The notes under the pieces were generated by a model. It was not told the origin of the DNA. It saw nothing but the letters and a program-made list of their open reading frames with translations, and ran no database searches. Below, piece after piece: positions 37,300-51,100 of a DNA stretch of 64,000 bases. The position numbers were made by a program, and so were the translations under genes. The stretch covers positions 5,056,441-5,120,440 of the forward strand of contig NC_092368.1 of NCBI RefSeq assembly GCF_030848805.1. Reading direction: 5' to 3'. Source of the stretch: Temnothorax longispinosus. Taxonomy: Eukaryota > Arthropoda > Insecta > Hymenoptera > Formicidae. The first letter of the stretch is position 1, and each line of letters begins with the position of its first letter.

Positions 37300-39798
37300 T
37301 TAAAGAAACAATTTATTTGTTTAGAAATGATAACACTTTCAGAAACCAAAAATCTAATTCTTTGCTCCATATCTACAATTACTGTAAATTAATAACATAC
37401 TTGATAAAACAATGTCTCTTAGAAAAAGTAATTAAAAGTATCTAATAAAGAAAATAAGAATTTTTAACATTATCACGTCTTGATAAGTAAAGTACTTCCT
37501 TGAAAGTCATATCTTTTTCATGTCAAGTGTACGTATAGACAGCGTCTACGTAAATACTATTTAAAGTTTAAAAACTTACATTTACTCAAAATGTAACAGA
37601 GTATATTGAAGTGCGAAACTATCTTCAATGTACAATGTCAAGGCGCTTAATTCAATAATGAATTCCATCATAACAAATAACTGAACATTCGACTTTCAAG
37701 AGCTTAATATGCATCACATGCATTAATAATAGTAACTAAAATATTGTTCCACATTAGATCATCGACGATAATAAAAATTAAAAGCATCTGTTCTTTTATT
37801 CGTTTTTTTTCTTAAATTATTCTTCCTATCCACTTTTACGAGAAGACACGTGTACACGAACATGCGTCTCTGCACATCGGCGACTGACGGAGTGAAGATC
37901 ACAACGCCAACAAAAATGATATGTTTATCCGAACCGCGGCGACGTCTAGGGGCCTCGACACAGGTGGAAACTCACTAAGACTCACGTGCTTCTCGCGTCA
38001 CGATGAAGCAATTGTCGCGTATTGTGCGAGCCGAGAAAAACGAGCTCTCCCAACTCGTGGTGAGACCGTTCGCGGGACCGTATAAGAACTTGGTTTCAGT
38101 CGGGCCTTATCGCGAGTACGGGACGGATACGGGACGGATACGCGGATGCAATTCTTGCGAAATTTTTCGTGCGGAGAAGAAAGCGGCTGCGCTTTCGTGT
38201 GTGTTTCTGAAATAGAGAACGCTCCTTGCCTTCTCCTCGTGGGAGAGATAAATCGCGCGAGAAAGACTTCCCGTGGATAAAGCAGAGGTGCAAAGTACAA
38301 CTTGAATTGGGAGATGTAAAGTACGGTTCGGATAAAAGAGAAAAGAGAGGAAGAGGTTGTAAATTTATGGTAAAAGTCGGGAAAATTTTTCGTGAATATT
38401 CAAACAATTTTTATTTTATTCTTTTTGTCTCTTAAATTTAAATTACAAATGCTAATTGTTAATTCTGCTACACAATTTCATGTAAAGAAAATGTATTCTT
38501 AACTTAATGTAAAAAAAAATGTAAAAATATGAAATTTTGTTATAAATACAGTTGCAGTAAAAAGAACAGTTATAGCAATAATCTAAAAGATTTCATCCTA
38601 CTCTTTTTTCGTTGATTAGTATTTATAATTGTAAATAAAAAAATTAGAATATTTATAAATGTCGAGCAGTTCAAAATCATAAAATTGAGTTTTTAATTTG
38701 AAAATTTATCAAAGTTTATCAAAATTTATCAAGTATTTTAATTTTGTAATTTTTCAATAACTTTGGATTCTTGAACTCGGCTAATATTGATATCGGAAGG
38801 AGATATTTTTAACGAGTGCTATTCAGTACTAAAGGTCACGGGAAATCGATAAAAATTAAATATACGATTGGTATACCGTTTTAAAAAAAATAGACGTATA
38901 CATTTAATTATCGACAGTATATAAAAAGCGTTATTCTCTGTATTCAGTTCTACCCATGCGATAAAATTATGCCTACAAAACATGTAGGTATATAACTTCA
39001 AATAAGATTTAAAGCTCTCTAATTTCATAGAATAAATGTGTTAATTTAGTTTAATATATTTTTTAAACTGTTGAAAAAAGACAAAAAATCTTATGCATTT
39101 TAATCAAATATTAAAAAATTCTACATAAATATATGAATAAAATTATATAATATACGGTCGTTCAAGGATTGCTACACAAAGATAAAAGCAACACCATTAT
39201 TCTCTTTCCAAATAAATAAATATTAAATTAGATTAACTCTTTGCGGTTCAAATTATTTCTCACTACTAAGCAAAGATATGTAATTCAATCTATATAAGCA
39301 GCGAATAAATCAAAGAATTTTTATTATTTACAAAAATTTAGAGATTTTAAAAATAAAGCCCGCTGATTATAATCCATTAATTTCGAGTGCTTAATTGGAA
39401 AATGATATAGAAATAATTTACTGCAAAGCATTATTTATGTCGAGCCCAGCTCGACACAGGAAAAAGGGTTAAATTAAATACAAGAATTACATTTAATATC
39501 TGACAGAAATAAATTGCGAAAGAATAAACTTTGCAAAACGTATTTTCAGAGAACACCTGTGCATGACAAATTGCAATTCAAGTGAAATAACAAGATCTTT
39601 CGGGGCACGTTTTTGCTTGGCGCAACAATACTAATCGCTTCGGAATGATTCCGCGCACTCCACGCTACGATTGGCATCGATTGTGTATCAACATACGTAA
39701 TATCGTATCATATCGCAAAAAGCGCGATCAACAGTCGACTAAAGTGCGTATTTCCAGTCGTATCGCGAAATAAGTACTTCCTCGTGCTAAAAAGATCA

Positions 39799-39804
39799 TC
39801 AGTC
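39799..39804 (+). promoter_or_regulatory. Possible initiator upstream of first exon 1a
   Basis: TCAGTC matches the arthropod initiator (TCAGT), 96 bases before the ATG at 39,897. There is no clear TATA box at the expected distance. This is a short motif and weak on its own. Confidence 0.3.
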
Positions 39805-39896
39805 TTGCTCGAGGAGAGAAACTTGTTCGAGAAAAAATTTTTTCCGCTGCATCTTCATTAAAGATTACGTTCTTTCGAGTTGAACAAAAAAAAAAC

Positions 39897-39970
39897 ATGA
39901 TTTCGCCTACGAGTTTACTGGCGGTCGGAGTGGCTTCTGGGATTTTCCTCTACTTCGGCTTTCGATCGAG
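39897..39970 (+). CDS. First exon 1a: hydrophobic N-terminal anchor
   Basis: The ATG at 39,897 opens 24 codons plus two bases before a GTAAGT donor. The peptide MISPTSLLAVGVASGIFLYFGFRS has a membrane-length hydrophobic core (about residues 6-22) followed by basic residues. It looks like a signal-anchor that would leave the downstream zinc finger in the cytosol. The leftover AG joins the G that opens the zinc-finger exon at 49,680 to make an Arg codon. The following intron is 9.7 kb. Confidence 0.7.
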
Positions 39971-42900
39971 GTAAGTGCGTGAAAATATATTCTAAAGATT
40001 GTCAATTGATTCTTTACTATTTTGTTAAATATTATCTCTTGAAATTTTTTTGCCGAGATATATTTGACAATTGTTCTGAATTGCTTTCTTGAGGGAGGGA
40101 AAAATGATTTATAAGAATAGACTGACCGCGAAGGAGTTTTATATATCTAATGGCGTTTTCGATTTGCGACTCAAACCGACTCGGGTCGCATCATGTATAC
40201 AGGACTCTAGCATCATTGACGTGGAATACATACATAGACCCGAGTCGGGTCGAGTAGCAAATCAAAAACGCCATAAATCTCTGATCCTTCGAATTCTATA
40301 CAGCTTTATGTGAGTCTCGAGATTTATTTCGAGAACTATCTCTCTCGAGAATTTTTCTGAAACTCGAATAGCCGAAGTACTTTGGAGACACAATCTAATG
40401 CACAAGTATTACGCGGAGTTCCTGAATTTTTGAATTTTTCGATATATCAATTTCAATAAGTCCAATATGTCACTTTTAATCCTGAAATGCCAAGAAGTTT
40501 GAATATCTAAAGTCTTCGACTTTTCAGAAAGTTTAGAATCTTTCCAAACCCAAAGATAATTTTTCCAGTACTCTATATACAGTATATACTTTTCTATATA
40601 CAAACATTTATTTAATTCTCTCATGCATGTATTATTATTTTTATATCAAACATTTTTTAATAGTGACGTAATACTAGCCCTATCCGGAAATTCCAGAATT
40701 ATCAATGATAGGATTTGAACTTATCATGCCCGTGTGCCGGTCTTATCAATATCCATACTTTTTACAATTCCTCGAAAAAAAATTTGTGTTGTATCGCGAA
40801 TATCACGATAATGTCGCCGATATTGTCGTTGTGATTGTGTTTGGGACAGTTTAAGCCTACGTTTTAACTAAATTTTTTGCGTTCAAAATAAAAAAATAAG
40901 CCACGCTGTTTTGAAGTAGAAAGATTAGGTTTTCACCTATAATTTTTTGTCTCAGTGAACAGTCTTATCAGCAAATTGCGTATCGGTAAAGATAAGCGTT
41001 GGAGTTTAACAATACCTGACTACCGCCTCGAAACTATTTGGGATCGTTTGTGACGCAACAAAAGCCGGGACGGTTTGTTGTACCGCCGACTTAAAATCGC
41101 GACAGATTTATTAATTCAAAGCGGATCGATATACCTGTCGCCTTCTGGTATTTTAAGATAACGAGATAGCATTGTGTCAGCTATGTGACCTGGATTAAAA
41201 ATTGATTCCGCCCATCGCATTCCCAGTGTATCAATGCTTATAATAGAAGTATAATAGACTGTAAAATCACATAGATTCATAGATTGTATCGTACATATAA
41301 TGTAGATATTTTCGTACAGTCTTGTCAGATTTGTCGATATTCTTTTATATCTGAAAAAGGATTATTTCTGAAAGTGATATAAGTTATTTTTTGATGAGCT
41401 CTCCCTCAGAAGTTCAAAACTCACACGTGTACTCAATTGAAATAGACCGCGCTTGCCAGGCAAATTATATTTCCATTATCGAAATAAGGTTACTTTTCTT
41501 CTAAATTATCCTCGCAATAAAAAAATGAGCTGATGTGAATAATTAAGACGTAATTTCTCGAAGATAAAACAATCGCTATAAGATCACTAAAAAAGCTATA
41601 CATATACATTCGATCGAAGATCATAACAAAATTACTAATAAATTCTTACTGAAGTAATTAATTTCATCGTCGACAAATTATCACATTTATTGTCCCAGCA
41701 ATTCAAATTATTTAATTTCATTTTGCTGCTAACATTTCAAATAATAAATTTTTTAATCGCTTTTAAGTCGTCATTCAGCGACTTATCTTTCTTATATCCA
41801 TTCTTTAATTTCGCACATTTGTACTCAACGCGCGAACGGTAGACTTATCTTCCGCGATGCGAATCCGGCATACGCGATCGAGACGGCGGCGAGAAACACT
41901 GCGTGCAATGCTCCTGAACGGAACACGCGTGAATAATATACCCGTGGTCCGCGACCTCACAGACGAGCCGGTTTAGGCTCGCGGTGCCACCGGAAGCGCC
42001 CACGACGCGGTGATGCGTGCGACGAGACGTACATCGACGACGACGTATCGATACCCGCGAGCGAGTGCAGGCGCCGGAGGGGAGAGAAGAAAGGGGGACC
42101 GTCATTAATGATGCACGTGGCGGGCCACGGGGCGTGGAATACGTCAATGGTAAAACGTCGGGCGTTGCACAATGTACGTATCGAGCCGTACCGAACAATG
42201 GACGCAACGGCGCGTAGGGGAACCGGAAGCACGTACAGGAACGCCGAACACCCGGGGATCCGCGCGCACCAGCGACGCTCTCTTCATTGTCGGGATATTC
42301 GCTGTTGCGGATAGTCAGTGCGCTCGCTGCGAAGGCGATTTCCGAAGGTGTCGAGGTGATCGCTAGTTCTCGTCCGTGCGAAAATCGGTCGGATTTTCCG
42401 ACGTTCGCCAATCGCGAAAGTTCCTCTGTTCGACTTTGATGACTCCGAAACTGATTTTCCACGGAATCAGATCGCAGTCGCTTGTTGTGATCCACCGCCA
42501 AGGAAAGCGTAAATTGCATTGGAACGTTTCTGGCGCGTATTATATCGACATTGTCCTTCGAAACCGCCGAAACTCCTGTCCGACTATACTTGGAAGTAAT
42601 TCTCCGCGAAGTCCGCTTTATTGTCTGTTATAAAAGCGGCACCAGAACAGAGACTTGAACGCGCATTATTTGACGTCGCTGCGACGACTAAGGCCGACAG
42701 AGCTGCTATTCAATGCTGGAAATGAGTTTTCCGCATGAAGCTGAAAGTCCAGGTTATTTTCTATTTCAGCACTATATATAGATTCGCCAAATAACGCGAC
42801 GGATGACAAAGTCTTGAAATAGAAGAAATCAATTGTTTGACGAACACCTTTTCTGAAAAATATTGATGTCATTTTAAAGAAGAGAGCACACGCGGAGCTA

Positions 42901-45147
42901 GGTGTAAAAAGATAAGACTAATATTAAACAACCTATAAAGAAAAAAATTAATTACGTAAAAAATACGGTGTGACGCTCATAAAATACGACCTAGGACAAA
43001 GCAGAGGAAAAGACAAAGATAAAAAATTGGAAGTTTCGATCGAAGAAGAAATTCGGCCCGTCCAATTTCGGACCAAACAGACCAACTTGCCATTTGTATT
43101 TTTACCCAATGACAATAGCGCGAAGTGTTCGCGTTAGCATTCATTGTGAGACCGAGCTGAAGCTAAACGACCGATGAAACATTTCTTCCTAAGGATCATC
43201 TGCGGGAGAAAGCGAGAGAAACGGTAAGTGCGAACAGTGACTCGGTGCGGCTCGATAATTACTGCATACTTGCAAAACTCTATTCTAATGAGATGATATA
43301 TTAGATTCTTCAATTACACTACGTCGTAAATGGAGACGGTACTTTCTTATTGAGATGGGTAAATTACTGCTTCGTACCACTCACGTCCCACGTTCGATAC
43401 GCCTTCTCTCGTGGCAGAAAAATTTTTCGCTAATTTCTTCGACAAAGGGAAAAAATAATACTAATAATATAATTAAACTAGAAACGGCATCTATTTAAAA
43501 AATCCAAAATCTAAAAAATATAAAATGCAATCTCACGGAATATAATTTTTCACGTTTCTAAAAAATTTATGAAATTGCACTTTATGCAGTTGATGATTTA
43601 ATATTTATATCTTTATAAGTTACAAAAATCATCTTATCTATTCTTAAAGACTGAATATTATTGTAAAAAACATCAAGGAAGAGCTAACTATAGTAAGATA
43701 GACGTAGGATTCATCGAGTAAATAAATATGGTGATGCTCGCTCGGACGGGAAAGGCATTTATTATATAATAAGAAACGGTTATAGAAGCGAGGATAGGTG
43801 ATGTAATTGAATTACAGCAACGTGTGTCGAACGCGAATCGCCTGTCTCTCATACATGAAGAAATGAGGAAACGTTCAAAGCGCGAGACTTTGCAGGTCAT
43901 CAAAGTCGATTAGTTGTAAAAATTGGCCATTCTGTTAGTGCAAGAGAGAGAGAGAGAGGTGGTCGATTCTAATTTAAAAATTAAAAATATATTTTTTATG
44001 GCGTTTAGTAACACATTGTCAATCAAATTTAATTTATAACGCATATATAAAAATGAGAAAAATTATTAAATCTATAAAAGGTTGAACTATACATGTACTT
44101 TCCATTCTTTTTACCAATTACAGTTTTTATGTGCATATGACGCACACTCTATTGACTCTATTCAATGCATACATTACATTTACGACTTATTATCACTTTA
44201 TCCTGCAGTCTCGTAATCATTGAACAAACTAATTACGAAAAAAATATTAATAAACTTTTCGAAACTTTGTAATAGAAATGAATTTTTAGAGATGATACAG
44301 AGTTCTCTCATTATTATTGATTTTATTTAAAGTAAATTTTATTAGCACAGATAATAAAATTTTGTCGTTTTTTAATTTCTCGCATAAAATATCCTAACAG
44401 TCGCAATGAAAAATATAAGTGCGCCTAATAATATAATAAGAAGATTGATAATATAACCGTAAAAACATAAGCACACAGTAAAATCATGTTCGGTAAAACC
44501 AGCGCTTTTTTGACGGTCATAAATATCATGAAAAACGTGGTAAACGACAAAGCAACTTTCTACAGACTTGACCTAAATTTTAACAAAAATATATTCGACT
44601 TGTCAGCAACGTTCTAATCGATCTCTATATATATCATTTCCGTTATGTAATACTATTCTAAGTAAAGACCGCTTGCGAAAAATTAAACAAACAAAAATGA
44701 AATGTCATCCTCCAATTGTGCTTTTACTGCTTTCTACCCTTCTCTTTCTTTATTTTCTCTTACTTCCTCTTTCCAACCTGGAGAAAGATTCTTTAAATAG
44801 AAAACGAAACGGGTTTCGTTCTGTTTAACGAGACGAAAAAGTTATCGAAAAATTGAGCACACGAAATATGAATCTCATTCAAAAAGTAGCTCGAACTAAC
44901 ATGATCATGACCGTGTTAATTATTAATCGTTTCGTGACTTCGAATCAACATGGACAAATATTCGTCTTATTATTTTTGATATTACGTCACCGTGTTCTCG
45001 TTAAAATTGATGTGTCAATTTTTGCATAACATGAAAAGTATAAGAACTGGCAATTCTTCCTGACATCATCAGCGACCACCGAAATTCAGTGAAAGTTTCT
45101 ATTAATCGCTGCAACGCCAGCAACATGGGTCAAATAACCAACTAAAG

Positions 45148-45180
<33 letters not shown>

Positions 45181-48100
45181 GGAAAGAGCAAGAGAAAGGA
45201 ATACATCGTCTTAAGAATGTAACGAAGACGGAGGCTCCTACCATCGGCGCGCATAACCGCGCGATCCTGAGTTTCCCCGGCTACCAACAGTTCACTGTCA
45301 CTTTCGAGCCGACAGTCCGGTACGAGGATACGATCGCGCCGGTTCTACAGCGCGAATGGTCCAGCGGAAATGGCATGCCGAGCGAATTAATACATTGCGG
45401 TCTGACCGCGGGCTAAAAACTCGCATCGCCGTCGACATCGTCAAAGACACGAGTTAAATTGCGACGGCCTGCAAAACTCAGAGATTAGAGTACTTTGCCC
45501 TTTCCATTAAGAGCCGGCAAAAAGTGCCTAGTCTAGATTAATGAAACGTCGAATCAAACAGCGGGCTGGAATGTGATAGCAGCAGGAGAAACCGCAAGTT
45601 AGAAAGAGGAAATCGAAGAAAAGAGAGGCGGACGAAAAGAAGAGAGGAGGAAAGAGAAGCAGAAAAACCAGCTTGGAGGTCGTCCGGAGAAGTGCATAGC
45701 AAGGATAGCGGGAGAAGTTACGCAGTGAAAGGAAAGAAGTATCCGAGTGCAGGAATTACTTGAAGAGATTGAAGACGCAGTTCGCATTCAAATGTTTGCA
45801 GGATCAGAACTTCGGAACGTCGTAAGTCAGCTGTACGTTAAAAATAGAAGAAGAGTCGACTGAACCGAAAGGAGATCGCGAAGTAGGTGACGAATCGCGA
45901 GGATCGTCCAAGCCTATTGAGGCATAAACAACGAAAAGAGGATCTAACACATATATATGTGTTAATATATAGAGAACGTTACGTGTGTGTATCAGAAAAG
46001 TAATAGAAAAGAGGAGGCCAGCAAGAAGGCTAAGCAAAAAATTTGCCTGCAGAAAATGGAGCATAAGGAATAAGAAGAGGAAGAAGAGGAGATCGAGCAA
46101 GTTTAAAATATACAAATCTGGGACATGTGATTGACAGAATTGATTAAAAAGAAACAGATTAAAAAGTATAATTTATAAAGAAAGAAGAAAGAAAAGGAAA
46201 GAATTAAATCGGAAATATTTTCTGAAAAAATCAAAGAACGGAATTACGCGACACACTTAATTCCGTGTAAATGCGTGACAGAAACAAAACGGGAAAGAAA
46301 GCAATTTAGCATAACAAATAACAACGGAATATACTGAGGGAAAAAAAACGAGAAAAGAGAAAATTATTAATGAACTGTTTGCTTAAGAGTTAAACAGCGC
46401 TTCTCTCGAATCAAAGATCAGTTTCCTAATTTTCATGTTTGCATAATTTATTCCAGCCGTCATTCACTCTTCTTACGTAAAATTAAAAACCTTCATAAAA
46501 AAGACACATAAAAAGTGCAGACGAAGCTCGATTGTGATCGCGTGTCGTGCGCAGCGTTACATAAAACGACGTAACTGCCGCCGATCGTGCGGTGGAAAGC
46601 CGCTGCTGCGATCGCATAACCGGCGTTTAAATCGGAGTGCGAGCGCACGGCGCGTTCAGCGCGATACACAATCGTCGCCGCGCGACGAATCAAGATCGCG
46701 GATGCGGGAGGATGCCGAAACGCGGAATGGATAAGCCGAGGAAGTCGACGGGGAAAGCGAGGATCAACGCGACCAGATGCGGAATCGCCGAATCACCGCG
46801 TCCGACATCATAAATAAGAGATTAAGGTCGAAAGAACTTTCGCATAATAAGTTACAAACTAATTTGCGAAGTCTGCCCATTGTGTATCTAGATATGTTCC
46901 CAATGTTCACAGGACGACAATTTTCCGAGAGATCTTTGCAGTGGAATCACCGAAGGCCGGTTGGATCGATGCTGGCCAGAAATATTCACAATCAACTATA
47001 TCTTTCTTTCGGACTGATATAATTAGTATAGTATATGCTATGATTTAGAAATACAAACAGAAAAGTATTTACAGAAATATCAACGTTGACTTGGATTAAT
47101 CATGATTAGTTGTTAAATCCTTGCGCGTAATTGATAGTGCCATGTGATATAAAAAACGATGAGAATTATCTATTCAAAAGTCAGAGTGGAGTTGCGCGAC
47201 TGGATCAAAGTTGAATAAAACGATTTAATTTCACAATTTCTTTTCCGTGATCTACATTGTGCTAAGAATTGCGACAGTCCTTTTCTAGAAGACTAGAAAA
47301 GAAGAAGTAATTTCTAAACAAGAGCGGAAGACGAGCGTCACCTTTATTCTCTCAAAGAACACTTCTTCTATTCTCCGGTCAGCAACATGATGATCTACGT
47401 TTCCACCTTGATCTCGACGCTTCTAATCGAGAGCGATAAAGTCGTGCCCAGTCAGGAGAGGTATAATATGGCGACTTTTGTGGTCCTCTTCCTGCTGATC
47501 ACCATTGAAGTTGTGGTGGTGAAGGTGGTCACCTCCGATATGGAACGGGATGAAGACAGTCACTCGATAAGCGCGGCCGCGGTGTTCTTCGATCGCGAAG
47601 ATTGAACACGAACGGCCATCAGCCAAATTAGGAACATTAATATTTAAATTATTTCAATTATTTCGAAAGTGGCACAAGAGAGCGATCCAAATAATTTTGT
47701 CAACGCTAATATAACGTTTTTATGGCATATATAAAAAGATTTCTTTTTCGAAATCGAATATTTATATATGCATTGAAACTTCCGCAAAAATTACTTAATT
47801 ATTTTAAAAACATAATTATATAAAAAAAGGAGAAAGTAAAAGTGCCGGTTTCACATGATAATCAGATCGTGATGATTTGATTATCATGTAATTTGATTAA
47901 CTGATTCCACTTAACCGCTTTGAAATAGGTTAAGCAGTGTTGCGCGTTGAAGTAAAAAGATGTAACATCGATTTACGACGTGTTTGACTTCTGCCACTTT
48001 CCAAATAAATATAAACCGTTAATTAAGTGTGCGCGATGACTGAGAAAAAAATAGCTAGAAATGCGGGTTATTGTAGCATAAAACCGTACCCACGCTGTAC

Positions 48101-51100
48101 CTCTATTTATAAGTACTTTCTATTACATTCTCTTTCGTACTGTTGGCTCGCGCCAACAGGTTTCGATAATATGGGATCTCATGTAGCGATATGTATATCT
48201 TGTATATGTATGGGTGCCTTAGTATTGTCAATTTGGCTTCCCCCCAAACAATATCGACTAAATCTTTCGTCAACAAAAATATTGTTATTTTTGATGACGC
48301 GTTGATAAAATAACATTTTTATTAATAAAATTGTAATTGATGTAAACAGTAAAATTATATCCTTTGATTATAATTCATAGAAATCTATTTTTCGAAATTA
48401 TTCAATTTTAATTTAGAACGTGATTACAATTTAAACAGTATATTAATAAAATTTGATGTGCTATAAAATTAAAAAAAATGTATTTATTAAAAGAATACTT
48501 AAACTCCAAATAATTCTCGATTTAAGTTAAATAATAAATAAAAGCGTCCCAGTCAAACAACAAGTAGTTTAAATCAATTTAAGAATTAAGAACGTCTTAA
48601 TTTTTACTATAAAGTAATTATGTAGTATTGATATAGTGTTAAGGAATAAATTTTCGTCCCATATTCACTTTTGTAGAACACCCTGTACAGTAAATGCGCA
48701 TTGTGTTAATAGTCGGTGCATGCATATACTGCAAGCGCGGTTATTTTGTACCGTTACGAGGTTGTAAATATGTAACAACTGTGTCCTAGAATATGTACAT
48801 AGAGTCGGTTATTGTGGTTTCATAATATAATAAATTCGAATAATTTTATCACGCGTTTTATATGCTTGTTCTTTAATTATTATTGCACATTATGTGATAT
48901 GAACTTTAATTACATTGTCTTCCATCATAAATACTCACATAAAAAATATTTGATGTCAGCACATTCAAAAATAAATTTAATCGATAATTCGTTTATCAAA
49001 CTGCTTGCTGATTTATTATTTTTATATGTTAAACTTCTATATATTAGATTATTATTCCATCTTAGTATGTAAATGACAAATATATTTTGGCTGTAAATTT
49101 TGCGAATAATTTTGCGTCAAATAAATGTATTATTCACAGTTTGTGTGTTGCATATTTTGAGTAAACCCTCCTATTTACATTTAATAATTGGGATATATTT
49201 CATAAATTGAAATTAAATAATATTAAAGTGTATTGATCAAAATTCGATATCTCTGCATCTACATTTCCGTATAATTTTATTTAAAGAAAATTTTAATTGG
49301 CCTCGCAAAAAACAAAGGCGATATTAACATATACATCTCTTTCATCATCGTGCCAATTTATTATATCAATAAAAATACAAAGAATGAATAAATTTTAATT
49401 TTATTTTAATATATAATAATTTCTATGAATTATGAATTACATTTAAATAAACAAGTTAAAAAAGCAAAATCAATTCTGAAAAAAGTCAATATCAAGTTGA
49501 AATCGATCTATTTTTATTGCCCCGTCAATTGATAAATATTCAGCAACATCTAATTAATTACAAAATTAATTAAAGATCTAATAACATGCGTCAGCGATCG
49601 ATCCACGTGATTACGACCATAATTATTTTCCCGGCCCCCTCGATATTTGCATCCTGATTTATGAAAGAAAAAAATTTAGGAAGAATTCGAAGGCGAGGGA
49701 AACGAAACACCGAGTGGTCGTCGATGACGGACGTTGCGCCTGTTGCCTAGCACCGTTTCTAGTCGGCCGCGGCGTGCGCTGCAGCGATTGCGGCGCTAGA
49801 TCCTGTAGGAAGGCCTGTTCGCGTTGGGACACGTCCGACAATGCCTGGCACTGCATATTCTGCCATCAACAAAGGTTTCCGCCAATAATATGCTTTCATA
49901 CTCCCTACCGTATTATTTATTTTCGAATTGCATCCTCCATCCGTTCGAGAAACGAACCATATAATCTTTATCGAGGTCTCTTTAGAGTCCCTATCATTAA
50001 GCCTTTAACGTTAAATTTGCACCTATAGTATTAAAGATTTTTCCAAGTTTATCATAAAATGGTTTTAAATAAAATCGTATTTAAAAGAAATTTAACTTAT
50101 AATTTCGCAGATCGTGGCTAAAGAGGAATGACAAGTGGTTCGACAATTTCGGCGGCACGGCGAATGAGGAGGAGGAACTGCATGGGTACTTCGGCGCCAT
50201 CAAATCGCGCGTCTACGTTGCAGGTAACGCGCGCAAGGAAATAGCGTAGCGGAATTCCTTATGACGTTATTCAGTCAAAATATTTCTGAGGCTCGCGACA
50301 AGGCAACGGCGAGGCGTCACAAGTGTTCCGGAACGTACACGTCCGGCGTGTGCTTTCTTTTTCGATACGTGATTTTGCACGCGCCGTTTTCTATCCCCCG
50401 ATCGGCGAACGTCCGTCCTTGTTGCAAGGCAGAAAAGTCCGCGTAACGGAAGGAGACTTGAACAGTAAGAACGGCTCGAAAAGTCTCTCACGGTGATGCT
50501 CATTGTTCGGTGCGCGCCGGGTGATCCGCCACGTGAATAGTATCAACGCGCTCGATCGGGAAAGAGCGCGAGCGATCTAACGGCGAGGCGTACGGTCCAG
50601 GATTTAGAAAGCGACTTTTCTTCGTCCCGCGACGGACGGGTTGTGCGATTTGTGACTTGTTGACGTGATGGCAGTGACAACGCGAAGTTTCGAGCGCGGT
50701 TCCGCGATATCGAGGAACGAGTGCGCGAAACGTGACATTTAAAATTAAACGCGGAAGAAACGTGATTCCGTAACTGTGCGGACGTGACAGTCGCAATTTT
50801 GTAATCCGTATAAACTCAGCATTAACGCAAGTCGGAACGCGCGCATTCGGTAAGAGCAAACGACACATTAATTCATCAATTGTGATGTTTGTCCTTACTT
50901 GGCCCGAATTTTTCAACAAGAAAGCGCCGTTTGAATGGAATCTCCCGCTTTGAGTATCGAAAAGATATACATTTTTAACAATGCTTCCAATTTTTCAGGA
51001 CATGCGACCGCGATCTCGAACGTGGAGCAGATTCAGGAGGACCGGGAAGAGAGGCGCATGGTGCACGCGGTCCGAAATTTTGTCGAGAAGATAGTCGACG

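Larger units (their letters stand above)
30447..39896. other. Repeat-rich intergenic region
   Basis: No coding exon could be supported in these 9.4 kb between the FLVCR start and the first exon of the zinc-finger gene. It holds five foldback elements, listed separately. It also has a CpG-rich island at about 32,230-32,840 with an (ACG)n run at 32,664-32,690, and a smaller GC-rich patch at 37,840-38,300. Either island could be a promoter; the first is the better placed for the minus-strand FLVCR gene as an upstream untranslated exon. Confidence 0.55.

Noticed and set aside
40684..40745. tRNA-like B-box (GTTCAAATCC) on the minus strand
   Set aside because: The T-arm pairs imperfectly and no acceptor stem or anticodon arm could be drawn; at most a decayed tRNA-derived repeat.
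46493..46740. Arg-rich frames on both strands
   Set aside because: They are typical of CpG-rich sequence, with no motif, start context or splice sites.
47852..47892. 12-bp perfect inverted repeat (ACATGATAATCA and complement)
   Set aside because: Short and AT-rich; such hairpins are expected by chance, and no element boundary is visible.
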